Of a stretch of DNA of 64,000 nucleotides, positions 25,701 through 37,892 are shown in pieces. Under the pieces are notes generated by a model. The model made no database searches, was not told the DNA's origin, and saw only the letters and a list, made by a program, of their open reading frames with translations. Source of the DNA: Tiliqua scincoides (Eukaryota > Chordata > Lepidosauria > Squamata > Scincidae); assembly GCF_035046505.1 (NCBI RefSeq), contig NC_089830.1, forward strand, positions 23,042,284 through 23,106,283, read 5' to 3'. The stretch's first letter is position 1, and every line of letters begins with the position of its first letter. The position numbers and the translations under genes are program-made.

Positions 25701-26689
25701 AGCCAATGATACCTACAGGAACTATGAGCACTTCTGCCTACAAAGACCCACTGTGACACTCTAGCCCAGCACTCACCTTTCTTGCATACTTTCTCTTCTA
25801 CTCCTTTCTCCTCTATCTTTCATTGGGGAGGGGAAGGAGGAGTGACAGAGGCACCACCTGGTGGGCTGCTGGGTAAGGGTGGGTCAATATTTGATGTGCT
25901 GCCTCTGATGCTGGGAGATTTTCAGCCTACCTTTTTTCCAGGCCGTGTTGCATAAAGAATTTCAGCATTTTAGTCATTCCTGAATGACCCACAACTGGTG
26001 ACTCTACAGAACTTGGCCTCTGTCTTATATCAATAATTTCTTTAGGGGGTCTGGTTCTGAATATGAATGTCCAAATTTGCTTTGATCTAATAATTTAGGA
26101 TGCCTGCCTGTGAATATGAACCTTGAAGTCTAATTTAATCTGATTTAATAGGGAAACTTTAGATACAGATGTGCTTTATTGGTTAAGAGTTAAATGTAGG
26201 CATGACCTTATATGTAAGTTACTAATTGACTGTAATCAAGAATATTCAGAACTGGGGGGGGGGGGAAATGCCTTTTCGAACTCTGGTTAGTTGACCATAA
26301 AATAGGATGGTCAAATGTTAACCATGATAGCTACGCCAATAAACATACTTTAAACACGGGGGCCACTTAAGAATAACTGGATTGAAGTTAATATATGTTC
26401 ATGTTCTGTATAAATTAGGGAGCGGTACTTGAGTCAGGGGACTCCAGAAACTGATGTCTTCAGTGGTCTTTGTTGCCTGGTTCTGCTTTCAGGCTTGAAA
26501 AGTGTTTGCAGACTGTATTATGGGGAAATGAAACACGTGTTTCAAGTGCATGTGGCACCCATGTCAGCCCCAATTCCTTATTCTCGGTTCTAGCTCTTAG
26601 TCATGGTGGCTTTGTGGAACCTTCACTTTCAAGGACAAGCTACTTTGGAATCCACATTGCTTGGGGGAGGGCGCAGTTGTATTGATACT
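25701..26689. other. Intergenic, no recognised gene
   Basis: An AT-rich stretch with a TATA-like GTATAAATT near 26408, but no supporting splice or coding signal. Nothing recognised. Confidence 0.4.
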
Positions 26690-26805
26690 CCGATTGCGGG
26701 CTTTCAAGGGGCATCTGGTGGGCTGTATAAGATACAGGACAGTGACGAGATAGATGGGCCTCGTAGATGGGCCCTTGGCCTGATCCAGCACTCCTTTTGT
26801 TGATC
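26690..26805 (+). mobile_element. CR1 LINE 3' end, plus orientation
   Basis: GGGCATCTGGTGGGC, TATAAGATACAGGACAG, AGATGGGCC and GGCCTGATCCAGCACTCC are the complement of the CR1 termini seen elsewhere in the window. Confidence 0.65.
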
Positions 26806-28651
26806 TGTTCAGAAGTGATGGATTTGGGGGGCTTGATCCAACGCTGCAAGCTCCTTTGATGTTCCTTCCACCTTTCCGAGTCACGCTCCCCAAGTCACGA
26901 CAAGCTCCAGGGTTGCTTGCTTTAGTTATAGATGCCTCTTACAGCCCAAGGAAGAGTTTCAGTGCCTGTGTGACACTTGCTTTCTTGGAAAACATGCGCC
27001 CAGCGCACAAGTGGTAGAAAACGGGTACTCTTACCACAATAGGAAGCAAATTCCCTGACTGCAGCAGAACAGAATATTTGCTCTCCATTTGATACCAAAT
27101 AAGAAATTGAGCAGCTCATGAAATTCATATTGCTACATTCTTGAATACTAAAAGCTGCTACTACATGTTGCAATTCCTCATCCCCCTTCGATGATCACAC
27201 TCACTCTCCCACACCCACGCCCATGGAAGTGAGAGAGATCTAAAACCTTCGGTTTCTGAACCTTTACCAGACCTGCGAGAGGAGAACCCAACTTCTCAGC
27301 TGCTTTGTTGTGAATGAATCCCAGACAACATCAAGTAGCATCTTTTATTTTAATTTTTTTAATAGATAGGTATTCTGTGCTATATGCTGCCTTTGGAGCT
27401 ACACAGAATTCCTCTTCATTTTACATAGTCTGATGAGTTCTGTATAGGTTATATAGGAGGAGGCTGCACCAGCTGAATTTCAGAGAGGAGCTGGAACAAA
27501 AAGTGGAACCAGCTCTTCCTCTCTCCAATGCGCTTCACCAAATGATATCTGGTGTCTTCTGCTTAACTCAAGGTGCACTGTGCAAGAGTCTTTCAGGAGC
27601 CTGAGAGAGCCCAAGCGTCCTCGCTCTAAAGAGTAAGTACATCAAGCTGCTCCTGTTAGGTTTCTGCCTGATATGTATCTGCTAAAAGCCCAGAGGTGAA
27701 AAATAGGTGGTGGTGGGGGGGAGCAACCCCACAAGAAGAAGGTAGGAACAGGCAGGGCAGAACATAAGCTATTAGCGAGGGCTTGAAGATCAGTTGATTG
27801 GAGAGTCCACCTGGTGCTTTGCTGAGTTTAATTTTCTGGGCTTCATGATAGATCCTCAGTTGGGAATACCCTTCTAAATCAGATCAAATGTCTATCTAGT
27901 TCAGGATCCTGTTTACCACTGGGGGACATCAGCGGACTTGATCTGGGTGCTGGCGGATTAGAACTTCCCTGACCTTGTCACCTCTCTGTCTGTGCCATAG
28001 TGGTTCCTATGGGAAGGTGGATGTCATATTTGCAATGTGCGTGTGGTGTCATTGGACATCTCCCCATGGTTTGTGAAAGTGGCTGTACCTACATTACTCA
28101 ATCCTGGAAGCTGCTGGGTGACAGTGGCTTCCCCATGGGCATGGACATTTGCCCTCATTCCCTCCTTGGCTCATTCTAGTACCTTGGGATTTTCACAGAT
28201 GCTGGGAGAGCTGTGCAGGTATGAGGTGGTGCAGATCCAAGCAGAATGGAATGACCAGGGGCCACTTTGTGCCACTCGGACATAACTGCTGGATCCTGGC
28301 CCTGCCTCTCATTCCCTGCCTGCCCAGCCCCACCCCCCCTCCCGCTTCATCCCTGCCCTCCCTACATACCCCCAGGCCCTTCCATCGGCTGAGCTCTGCT
28401 GACACAACTCACCCTTCCTCCATGCACCAGCCTATCTCTTCTCAGTGTGGTGCAAAAGTGACTTACACTTGTGTGACACTCTCAAGCTGGCGGAAGGGGC
28501 TTGCTTTGGCCCAAGTGAGGGCCAGGATTGTGCCCTAAGGGAATCATTCTAGGAAAAACCCATAGTTTCCAATTTGTTAAACATGGACCTCAGTGGATAT
28601 AGGTCTGGAGCAAACCAGCTGAATTTATGTTCTTCTGTTATTTTCATCCAG
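26806..28651. other. 5' flank and intron of the first FPR-like gene
   Basis: A CR1 scrap lies near 27868-27930. The acceptor TTTTCATCCAG ends at 28651. No exon-1 module of the EICE/octamer/TATA type found at 52.3 and 63.1 kb was seen. Short frames at 28037-28538 have no family resemblance. Confidence 0.5.
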
Positions 28652-28693
28652 GAAAAGACAGACAGAGAAGGACGGAGAATCTTCTCCAATAGC

Positions 28694-29785
28694 ATGGCCA
28701 ACATAACAGGGCCAAGACGTTTTGCCATTGCTTACAACAATGATAACGACTCAGAAGAGGATATTTTTGTGTATGAAGGTTGGGAGTCTTCATCCAAGAT
28801 GGCCCTTGAAAAAGCCTTGGAGGAGAAGATGGCCATTTTCTCTTTAGTCATCTACACCCTTGTGCTAGTGACGGGTGTCATGGGAAACGGGCTGGTCATT
28901 TTCATCACTGGTTTCCAAATGAAGAAGACGGTCCACACTCTTTGGATTCTCAACCTGGCCATCGCTGATTTCACCTTCACCTTCTTCCTGATATTCAACA
29001 TTGCTTATTTAGCTCTGGGCTATCACTGGCCCTTTGGCCTGGTCATGTGCAAGCTCATCAGCACTGTAGGTCTCCTCAACCTCTATGCCAGTGTTTACCT
29101 CCTCCTGGTCATCAGCGTAGACCGATGCATTTCTGTGAGGTGCCCAGTCTGGGCGCGAAATCACCGGACACCCCGGCTGGCTTCCTTTGTGGTTTTGGGT
29201 GTTTGGATCCTGGCTTTAGTGTTGTGTTCTCCAAATATCCACCTGAGGGAAATAAGGGATGTGCAACGCTACGATAAGATCAAAACTGTGTGCTATTTAA
29301 ATTTTCACAGGGAATCGGAGAAAAGAAAGACCATCCATCTCATTCTGGTTATCTTCCGATTCATCTTTTCCTTCGTCATCCCCTTTGGTGTCGTCATTTT
29401 CTCCTATGGGGCAGTTGTCTTGAAGCTTAGGAAGATCAGGTTGTCCTCATCAAACAGGCCTTTCAAGGCCATCACTGCTGTCATTGTGGCCTTTTTTATC
29501 TGTTGGGTCCCCCATCGCATCTTTTTGTTCCTGGAAACAAAAGCTGTGGAGGAACAAGACCTGCAGTTGATGACACGGATTGGTGTCCCCCTGACATCCA
29601 GCTTGGCTTATTTCAACAGCTGTCTCAACCCCATCCTGTATGTCTTCATGGGGCTTGATTTCAAGGAGAAGCTGAGATGTTCCCTCTTCTCTGCCCTTGA
29701 GAATGCCTTCACTGAGGACAGCAGCCTCGGCCCAACAAACACCAAGGGCAGGTTATCAGTTGAGCTAGTGTCCCAAAACTTGTGA
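28694..29785 (+). CDS. FPR-like chemoattractant receptor 1
   Basis: This is a 363-residue class A GPCR, intact. I start at ATG 28694, not the in-frame ATG at 28574, because an AG acceptor (TTTTCATCCAG) ends at 28651, between them. The N-terminus is longer and more acidic than in its paralogues: sequon N3, and a D/E-rich patch ~16-33 with Tyr27. Landmarks: GNGLVIFITGF (64-74), LAIAD (88-92), WPFG (112-115), Cys119, DRC (143-145), PVWARNHRTPR (151-161), loop-2 Cys200, CWVP (270-273), NPILY (312-316), and a tail with FKEKLRCS and FTEDSS, like the FPR1 tail. Predicted role: Gi-coupled sensing of peptide or lipid danger signals on leukocytes. The 3' UTR (to AATAAA 31438) has absorbed a LINE and a MITE. 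Confidence 0.9.
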   Translation: MANITGPRRFAIAYNNDNDSEEDIFVYEGWESSSKMALEKALEEKMAIFSLVIYTLVLVTGVMGNGLVIFITGFQMKKTVHTLWILNLAIADFTFTFFLIFNIAYLALGYHWPFGLVMCKLISTVGLLNLYASVYLLLVISVDRCISVRCPVWARNHRTPRLASFVVLGVWILALVLCSPNIHLREIRDVQRYDKIKTVCYLNFHRESEKRKTIHLILVIFRFIFSFVIPFGVVIFSYGAVVLKLRKIRLSSSNRPFKAITAVIVAFFICWVPHRIFLFLETKAVEEQDLQLMTRIGVPLTSSLAYFNSCLNPILYVFMGLDFKEKLRCSLFSALENAFTEDSSLGPTNTKGRLSVELVSQNL

Positions 29786-29917
29786 GTTCTGCTGCCTCTT
29801 TCTTCCCCTTCTTTTTCCAGTACTCCATATTGGAACACCAAAACTAGATCTGGACAGCTCTACTCCATTAATGCAGGTTAATTAATTAATTAACCTCTCC
29901 AATTTCCTCTCCAATTT

Positions 29918-30418
29918 CCAACACAGTCCTGGAACATGCTGGAATCCCTAGCATGTATGCACTGCTGAAACAGACGCCTGCGTTGGCTCGGTCATGTCGT
30001 GAGAATGGATGATGGCCGGATCCCAAAGGATCTCCTCTATGGAGAACTCGTGCAAGGAAAGCGCCCTACAGGTAGACCACAGCTGCGATACAAGGACATC
30101 TGCAAGAGGGATCTGAAGGCCTTAGGAGTGGACCTCAACAGGTGGGAAACCCTGGCCTCTGAGCGGCCCGCTTGGAGGCAGGCTGTGCAGTATGGCCTTT
30201 CCCAGTTTGAAGAGACACTTGGCCAACAGTCTGAGGCAAAGAGGCAAAGAAGGAAGGCCCATAGCCAGGGAGACAGAGCAGGGACAGACTGCACTTGCTC
30301 CCGTTGTGGAAGGGATTGTCACTCCTGAATTGGCCTTTTCAGCCACACTAGACGCTGTTCCAGAACCACCTTTCAGAGCGCGATACCAGAGTCTTTCGAG
30401 ACTGAAGGTTGCCAACAT
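29918..30418 (+). mobile_element. LINE 3' end (C-terminal RT region and tail)
   Basis: The translated reading includes RLRWLGHVVRMDDGRIPKDL, GKRPTGRPQLRYKD and CSRCGRDCHS. These are the conserved C-terminal blocks of a widespread metazoan non-LTR retrotransposon. It ends in the tail GAGACTGAAGGTTGCCAAC. It is 5'-truncated. I do not assign the clade. Confidence 0.9.
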
Positions 30419-30454
30419 GCCTACATGAGCACCCAAAGCTATTGCTTGCATCTT

Positions 30455-30660
30455 AGGGCGCAATCCTAACCCCTTATGTCAGTGCTTTCCAGCACTGGCA
30501 TAGCGGTGCCAATGGGACATGTGCTGCATCCTGCAGTTGGGTGTCACTCACGGAGGCCTCCTCAAAGTAGTAAGGGAATGTTTGTTCCCTGACCTCAGAG
30601 CTGCATTGCCCTTATGTCAGTGCTGGAAAGCACTGACATAAGGGGTTAGGATTGCGCCCT
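30455..30660. mobile_element. MITE with 43-bp perfect terminal inverted repeats
   Basis: The left arm 30455-30497 (AGGGCGCAATCCTAACCCCT..) is the exact reverse complement of 30618-30660. TSDs were not identifiable. Degraded relatives lie at ~4842-5010 and 54862-54995. Confidence 0.85.
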
Positions 30661-31499
30661 CAGTCACCTACTAGCTTGCCCGCCATCTTCCCTTACAAGG
30701 TCCAAATAGTCCCATGGGGATTTCTGGCTGCTTGAGACCCTTTGTCCCCTTGTCCCTGGGTAAGCCTCGGCAGCCACTATGGGTCACTTGGACCCACACC
30801 AACTATATCACTGGCACAAGCCTGAGTTGATCCATGCAGGTAGATTGGGCCTGGGCTCTGGGTACTCTGGGCTCTAGTACCCATATTCTCCACCCCACCC
30901 CACCCCAAATACAAACATGGGATCTGCCCCTGGGAGCAGTGGAGGCATGCCTCAATGACACTGCATCACAGCATGGGACTTTGGTTAGGATTGGACTGTT
31001 AAAAAAGCTTCTTAGGAAGGCTGTATCATAATTTCTTGTCATCGAGGCTTACAAAAGGGCTACATGTACTCATACACAAAGCAGTTACAAATAAGATAGC
31101 AGCTGGAAATGGGTGAGATACCTACATACCGATGGATTTGACTCACATCCCTGTTAGATACTCTTAAGCTTAAGTACTTCAAAATGAAGAACAATGTAGA
31201 TCAATTTCTTTTCCCCGCTGAGCTTCTGAAATTGCTTGCATAGTTCCACACATATAATTTGCGGTACCACCACTGTGCGACGTGCTGTTTAACTCCACTT
31301 CTGGAGTCTCACTATGTGTTTCAGTTAATGCTGCTAAGGAGACAGCGCTCAGTCTTGCCAAGGACCTTGTGTGAGAGTTGTGTAACAAAACAAGCCTGTT
31401 TAAGCTCCAGGTGGTTCATCTTTCCATTCGGAAGCTGAATAAAATATTTGATGTGTTGCTTTCATTGTCGTCATTGGTACCAGTGAGTGTGGGAGGGGA

Positions 31500-31640
31500 C
31501 ACTTTGCCCTGGTACTCTCCTCCAGAACCCCCTACCAGTAATTCAAATTGATAGTTGAATGTAGCACTTTCCAAACTCCCAGTGTTCAGAGGATCATTTC
31601 CGCATCTGATTGTCTGCTTTGAACCCCTTACACGTTGTAG
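31500..31640 (+). repeat. FPR 3'-flank module, copy 1
   Basis: TTCCAAACTCCCAGTGTTCA and the following CAGAGGATCATTTCC match the modules after the other receptor genes (42790, 50198, 53634, 59868). It marks the downstream end of an ancestral duplication unit. Confidence 0.7.
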
Positions 31641-31734
31641 AGGGTTGCAAGGATGAAAGATATTCTTTGGGTAGAGGGATGTGCACTCAGTTCACGTGTA
31701 GGCATCCAAGTGGAAAGATCAGGGTAGGGATTCC

Positions 31735-32085
31735 ATAGACCACAGCTGCGATACAAGGACATCTGCAAGAGGGATCTGAAGGCCTTAGGAGTGGACCTCA
31801 ACAGGTGGGAAACCCTGGCCTCTGAGCGGCCCGCTTGGAGGCAGGCTGTGCAGTATGGCCTTTCCCAGTTTGAAGAGACACTTGGCCAACAGTCTGAGGC
31901 AAAGAGGCAAAGAAGGAAGGCCCATAGCCAGGGAGACAGACCAGGGACAGACTGCACTTGCTCCCGTTGTGGAAGGGATTGTCACTCCTGAATTGGCCTT
32001 TTCAGCCACACTAGATGATGTTCCAAAACCACCTTTCAGAGCGCGATACCAGAGTCTCTCGAGACTGAAGGTTGCCAACAACAAC
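31735..32085 (+). mobile_element. LINE 3' end, second copy
   Basis: Nearly identical to 30069-30415 (from AGACCACAGCTGCGATACAA to the GGTTGCCAAC tail). It is shorter at its 5' end, so it is either an independent insertion or a local duplicate. Confidence 0.9.
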
Positions 32086-32460
32086 ATTCAAATTTTAAAT
32101 TGTAAATTAAGGCTTTCTTTCCCGGCCCCTGACACAGTGTCAGAGAGATGATGTGGCCCTCCTGCCAAAATGTTTGGACACCCCTGATCTATAATATTTC
32201 TAGTGGAGTGCGATAACTCCACTTTCACTTCTGATGAGCTGGGGAGCCCTGCAGAGGCTCAAGCAGGGCTCCCCGCTCCCCAGGACAGCTGCTGCAGGGA
32301 CTGTGGAGTGCATCCCAGTCCCTGCAGCCCTGTTAGCAACGCGATCCTGGGGATTGCATCACTGCCTTCTCCCTGCCTCTTCCCTGTCCCTACCCCTTAA
32401 GGTGGCAGAGGCTGGAGCCTCCAGTCTGGGGCATCACAATGCCCCAGTTTGAACACCACT
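32086..32460. mobile_element. Two adjoining hAT-MITE fragments
   Basis: 32086-32190 is the right part of the family at 45634-46090 (GTGTCAGAGAGATGATGTGG, ending TTTGGACACCCCTG). 32203-32457 is related to the right half of the element at 54353-54818, ending GTTTGAACACCACTG. Left ends are unclear. Confidence 0.65.
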
Positions 32461-34600
32461 GGGTTATACCAATGTCTGGATGTTTTGCTTTCCAAATTTC
32501 CATCATTCTTTTTTGAAAACCGTGGACTGACAGTTTGGCCTTGTAATGGCATTTCATGATTTCTCGATTTTTGGATGGTTGTCCAAGTTTTGCATTTGGG
32601 GTTTACCAGTAGCATAGCAGCAGCCTGTCTTGGCTCCTCAACAGGAACTGCTGAGCCCAGTGGCCCATTTATCAACAGACGCCCAGGAACCATCGCATCT
32701 CATGTGGTCCTTACTGACCCGGGCAACGACCGATCAGGTACGAATTTCTGTTTATTTTTCACCATACTAAGAATGGGTTTGGGACACATTTGGTCTGACT
32801 TCTCAACAAAGGCCTGTCTGGTTTTGGTGGCCCTGTCCAACTTAGCATGCATGCCCCACCACCACTACAAGGTAGTGCCCCATGGGGGAAATTATTATTG
32901 TTATTATTAATGTATCACTTTAAAATAAAACAATGTTTACAAAGCAGACAGAGTTCAAATACTCCCTTCCCCCAAAGTGCTCACAATCTAAAAACAGGCA
33001 CAAAATAGGAATGAAATAGAAAGCGGAAATTATCACAAAAGTTAAAGACAAAGTCTCAAGCCATCAAGTGGGTGCAACCCCCTCTGAAGCCCAGGTGGGT
33101 TTGGAGAAGAATCTCACTTTAAGGCAGGAAAATGGGACCAATTCATTGGTTGAAGGAAAGAAGGAGGGAGGGAGGAGCCCAGGTAATTATTAGACTGCAG
33201 TTCAAGTTGGTCACTCACAGAGTCCATTAAACAGCACTGCTGTGTGTGTGTGGAGGTCTGATCAGAGATAAGTTGCAGATTGAAGATAGCAGCACATTGG
33301 AGGCAAGAGTGGAGTCTTCAGGAGTGAAGGTCAGTGGCCCCTTTTCCATGACTCCGTCAAATGTAGAGTTGAGGTTATTCCCCTGTATGAGAATATGTAA
33401 ACTTATATTGCATCTTTTACATAGAAACATACCTTATGCAGTTCATATCTCTAATATGGGGAATATCTCTATATATCAGGACTTGGGACGACTCAGAAAG
33501 AACAGATTTGTTGTAGAGACAGACTGAGAGACAGATCTATGCGGTCCAATAAGGGAGTCATTGGTAATCTCCTGCTAACTGGGCAAGAGGTAAAACAGAA
33601 CATTTATTCATTGCACTGACGTATCACCATCTCTCCAAGGAGTTCGGGCAGCAAAAATTGTTCTCCGTGCCCTCTTTTAAACCCACAACAACCCTGTGAA
33701 GTAGGGTAGGCTGAGAGAAAGAGAGTAACTGGCCAGAGTTACTTTGCAAGCTAATTAAGGCTATGTGTTGACATGCATCCATATTTGACTTTCATCCATG
33801 CTCTGAGGAAATTGCAAGGTGTTGCTGTATCTATACATGCAAAATGCATTAATGACTAAAGGTCTATCGGGCTCTAGCGCTAGCGGTATGCTCAGAGACG
33901 ATCGGGCCCGGTAAGAGGGGCGGAGGCGGCAGCAGGCTGTGCCGTCATATCCTATCCTCCCTGTTGGCATGGGGAACCTGCTCGATAGTGGGCACAGATC
34001 TGAGGAGACCCACTGGGGCAGCGTCGCCATTACCCAGGGTCATGGAGCCATTTTGGCACTGCTGTTCCTCTGAGTGCCGAGGCCCCATAGGATTGGGCTG
34101 CCCAGCAGCAGTTGGAATGGGCAATAAACTGTTAACCCCTAAGGTAGGAGTCCCTTTGGGGCCCTGGCGCCATTGCCCGGGTAAGGGAGCAAACGCTCCC
34201 TTACCCTGAGGAATCTCCAGCAGCTGCTTGGCACCCATAGGATACTGCAGGTGCCATTTCAGTGCCACTATTCCTCTAGGCACCAAGACCCCAGAGGATT
34301 GGGCTGCCCAGCAACTTCTGGAATGGGCAATAAACTTGCAACCCTTCAGAAGGAACCAATTGGCATGGCTTTCGTTTGCTGATGGGACAGGCGGGGGTAT
34401 CAGGGGAGCGTTTAAAGAGAACTCTGACAGGCATACACAGCCCAGCAGCATTTCTGTATTTTTCAGCGGAGCTGCAGCTGACTTTTTTACGGAAAAGTCT
34501 TGAGACTCGAGTCCCCAAAACACTCGGGGTGACTTGGAAAGTCCTCCCATTAGGACTCCTTTCTAGTCGAGTTAATGGTGGCAGAGACTTGTGACTCGGC
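32461..34600. other. Flank of the interrupted FPR gene: shared module and repeats
   Basis: 33040-33350 is a cluster module (CAAGCCATCAAGTGGGTG through GAAGGTCAGTGGCCCC) also found near 44.2, 47.0, 55.8 and 61.3 kb. 33610-33755 is a minus-strand tRNA-type SINE. 33890-34350 is a repeat with two related halves, both containing AGGATTGGGCTGCCCAGCA and TGGAATGGGCAATAAAC. No promoter module was found. Confidence 0.5.
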
Positions 34601-37552
34601 TCGAGCCAAGCCGTGCTGGATTTGCCCTTCTCTGTGTAAAGGCATGCTACACCTGAAATCCAGGCACTTCCTGAGAAAGAGGGAAGGCTAGCACTTTCGT
34701 GCCTGTCTTTGGAGTCTTCAAAGCATTTTGCTATAGCAGCTCTTAGAAAAAGATTGGTGAACAAATTGGCACATCTTCTTTTATTCCAGACAGGAAACAG
34801 AAGAAGACAGCATTGAAGAGAGATATTCATTCAAGCAATGGAGAACGCAACTCGACCAACAAGTCTTACTACCCCCAATAAGGAGCATCTGGACAGGAAT
34901 GTGGGTCATCTCCTGAATATGTTCTCCATTGTAACTTACAGTATTGCTTTTGTGATGGGGACCATTGGAAATGGGTTGGTGATTTTCATCACTGGCTTCC
35001 GAATGAAGGTCCACACTGTCTGGATTCTCTGCTTGGCCGTTGCTGACTTCACCTTCAGCTTCTTCCTGCTATTCCACGTTGTCTATAGAGGTCTGGGATA
35101 TCATTGGCCATTTGGCTATGTCATGTGCAAGCTCAAAGACACCATCACTTTCTTTAATCTCTATGTCAGCATTTACCTCCTGGCGGTCATCAGCATAGAT
35201 CGTTGCATTTCCGTATATTGCCCTGTGTGGGCTCAGAATCACCGGACACCCCGGCTGGCTTCCCGTGTAGTTTGGGGCATTTGTATCCTGGCCTTGGTTT
35301 TGTGTTCTCCATATTTATATTTCACGGAAACTTACTATGATGCCAATAAAAATAAAACTAACTGCTCAAGCAGTTATCTCAAGAAAGATGAAGATGTAAG
35401 TGTCTACTGGGTTGTGGTTCTCACCCGATTCATCTTTGGCTTCATCATCCACTTCAGCATCATTGTGGTTTGCTACAGGGCAATTGTGGTGAGGCTCAGG
35501 AAGGACCAGTGGACACAATCAAGCAGACCCTTCAAGATCATCACCACAGTGATTGTGGCCTTACCATGCATTCCCCAATAAATACAGCCGACAACAGGTA
35601 TGGGATTAAATGGGCCACTTTATTAACTTACAACAAGCGCAACAAGGCAAAATAGGAAACAATACCCAAACTAAGTGCGGGGTTCTAAATGGGGGAAACG
35701 GCCTAGCCGTCTACGTCCCCCAGTCTCATGGGGCGTCCACCCAACTCCAGGCGCAGCTCAATTGTTATTAAGCCCGCCTTTCACTGTCGCCCAAAGAGGG
35801 TAAGCCAGCCAAACTACTCTGCCTTCAGGTCACCCCTGCAAGGCCCCAAAGTTCAGACCAGGGGCTAGCCAGCCTGCCTCCTCGAGCCGGACAAGCATCC
35901 AAAGAGCGGTTCTGGCTCACCCCTGCCCTTGCTGGCTTAGATTGGACGCCGGAGAAGGTCTTCTGTCTATCCACCCCGCACTTCTACCGCCAGTGACCAG
36001 GACAGTAAGAGGTATTATGCAAACCCAAACACGCTCCATAGCCAGTCTGAGGTAGGCGAAAACAAAGCACCATCATATTGCCAATCAGATAATGCTCAAA
36101 AATTCCTACCCGGTCCTCCGTAGAACGACCAGCTAATCCCAGACTAGCTACAGGGCGGGTGGGAGGGGGTCGCTTCCAGGAACGGAACTGAGCCGGGTCT
36201 AGCGCCTGCGCGCTAGATCAGGCTCAGTTGTCCCGCCCCCCAAGGCCAGCCAGCCAATCAGCTGGCAGCAAAGCCCTGCTGCCGGCTGATAGGGGGTTTA
36301 GCCTGGCAATCAGCGCTAGCGTGCCCATACGGGCACGCTAGCTGCCTTTACCATGCATTCCCCAATAAATACAGCCGACAACAGGTATGGGATTAAATGG
36401 GCCACTTTATTAACTTACAACAAGCGCAACAAGGCAAAATAGGAAACAATACCCAAACTAAGTGCGGGGTTCTAAATGGGGGAAACGGCCTAGCCGTCTA
36501 CATCCCCCAGTCTCATGGGGCGTCCACCCAACTCCAGGCGCAGCTCAATTGTTATTAAGCCCGCCTTTCACTGTCGCCCAAAGAGGGTAAGCCAGCCAAA
36601 CTACTCTGCCTTCAGGTCACCCCTGCAAGGCCCCAAAGTTCAGACCAGGGGCTAGCCAGCCTGCCTCCTCGAGCCGGACAAGCATCCAAAGAGCGGTTCT
36701 GGCTCACCCCTGCCCTTGCTGGCTTAGATTGGACGCCGGAGAAGGTCTTCTGTCTATCCACCCCGCACTTCTACCGCCACAAGGGAAGGTCAGCCTCGCG
36801 CTTGGCCTTCCCTACACCCAAAAAGAGGGCCAAGCCTTGTTGCAACTCTGAAAGAAAGCGCCCATAACCCATAGGAGAAAGGTGAACCCCATCGCCACGG
36901 TAAAGAGCAGGCTCCTCAAAAGCAATGCTGGGATGATGGATAGCCGCTCCACCAAGCTCCGTGACGACCCTGCCCAGGTAAGCGTTGACCCTTTTTCGTG
37001 CTACCTCAATTCTTTTTACACAACTCGCCCAGTGCCAAATTCTCCTAGGCAGCATGTCAGACCACAGGATAGTAATCCCGGGAAACTGACGGACTAATGA
37101 GTCAAAATCCTTGCGGGCCTAGAGCCTCAAGGACATGGACGTCCTCTGACCCAAGTCGTTTTCGCCCAAGTGCACCATGATTACCTGCGGCAGGGGGTTA
37201 CCAGCAATGTACTCCAAAATGGCTGGGCAAAATTGGCCCCAACACATACCCCTCTTGGCCAATCAATCAATGTGTGCAACATCACCCAGCGCCAGCTGAG
37301 AGCTGAAACTGGATGACATGGCATGCTTCCAGGCCCAAAAAACTATGGAGTGTCCGCAGATCAAGACCCTGGCGGGGCAGCTCCTTCGCGGACCTGTGGG
37401 AAAAAGAAGCACATCGAGAGATAAGCTCACTGGACAGGCCAAGAGAAAGGAGGAATCCTTCCTCCGCTCTAATACTCACTCCCATGGCCAGTCACGGACA
37501 GTGACCTGGTCCACCTTAGCTAACTTACAGGACCCCACCTACCCCCTGCGCC

Positions 37553-37892
37553 GACACTGGCGCGGCAAACGCCCTCCAAGCGCTGCCAACAGAGCCTACG
37601 CGGCTCTGACACATCTCGCCAACACTGGCGCGGCACACGCCCTCCGAGCGCTGCCAACAGAGCCTACTCGGCTCTGACACATCTCGCCAACACTGGCGCG
37701 GCACACGCCCTCTGAGCGCTGCCAACAGAGCCTACCCGGCTCTGACACATCTCGCCAACACTGGCGCGGCACACGCCCGCTGAGCGCTGCCAACAGAGCC
37801 TACTCGGCTCTGACACATCTCGCCAACACTGGCGTGGCACACGCTCACTGAGCGCTGCCAACAGGGCCTACATGGCTCTGACACATCGTGCC
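37553..37892. repeat. 68-bp tandem repeat array, five units
   Basis: ACACTGGCGCGGC-type units start at 37553, 37621, 37689, 37757 and 37825, exactly 68 bp apart. The array is CpG-rich and lies inside the Ngaro-like element. Confidence 0.95.

Larger units (their letters stand above)
29786..31460 (+). other. 3' UTR of FPR-like 1 with insertions
   Basis: It runs from the stop to AATAAA at 31438-31443, followed by a GT-rich stretch (GATGTGTTGC). The paralogous genes have AATAAA 185-800 bp after the stop, so the length here (~1.65 kb) is explained by the LINE (29918-30418) and the MITE (30455-30660). Use of this signal is inferred. Confidence 0.55.

Noticed and set aside
26400-26470. TATA box and promoter for FPR-like 1
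   Set aside because: GTATAAATT is present but there is no octamer, ETS-IRF motif or GTAAGT donor in the expected positions.
28574-28693. Upstream in-frame ATG as the start of FPR-like 1
   Set aside because: A splice acceptor ending at 28651 falls inside this extension, and paralogues start shortly after the same acceptor.
33945-34550. 201-residue minus-strand open frame
   Set aside because: It lies on a repeat with two related halves; composition is low-complexity and no family is recognisable.
37553-37892. CRISPR-like array
   Set aside because: Units are head-to-tail 68-bp repeats with no unique spacers, in a vertebrate retroelement.
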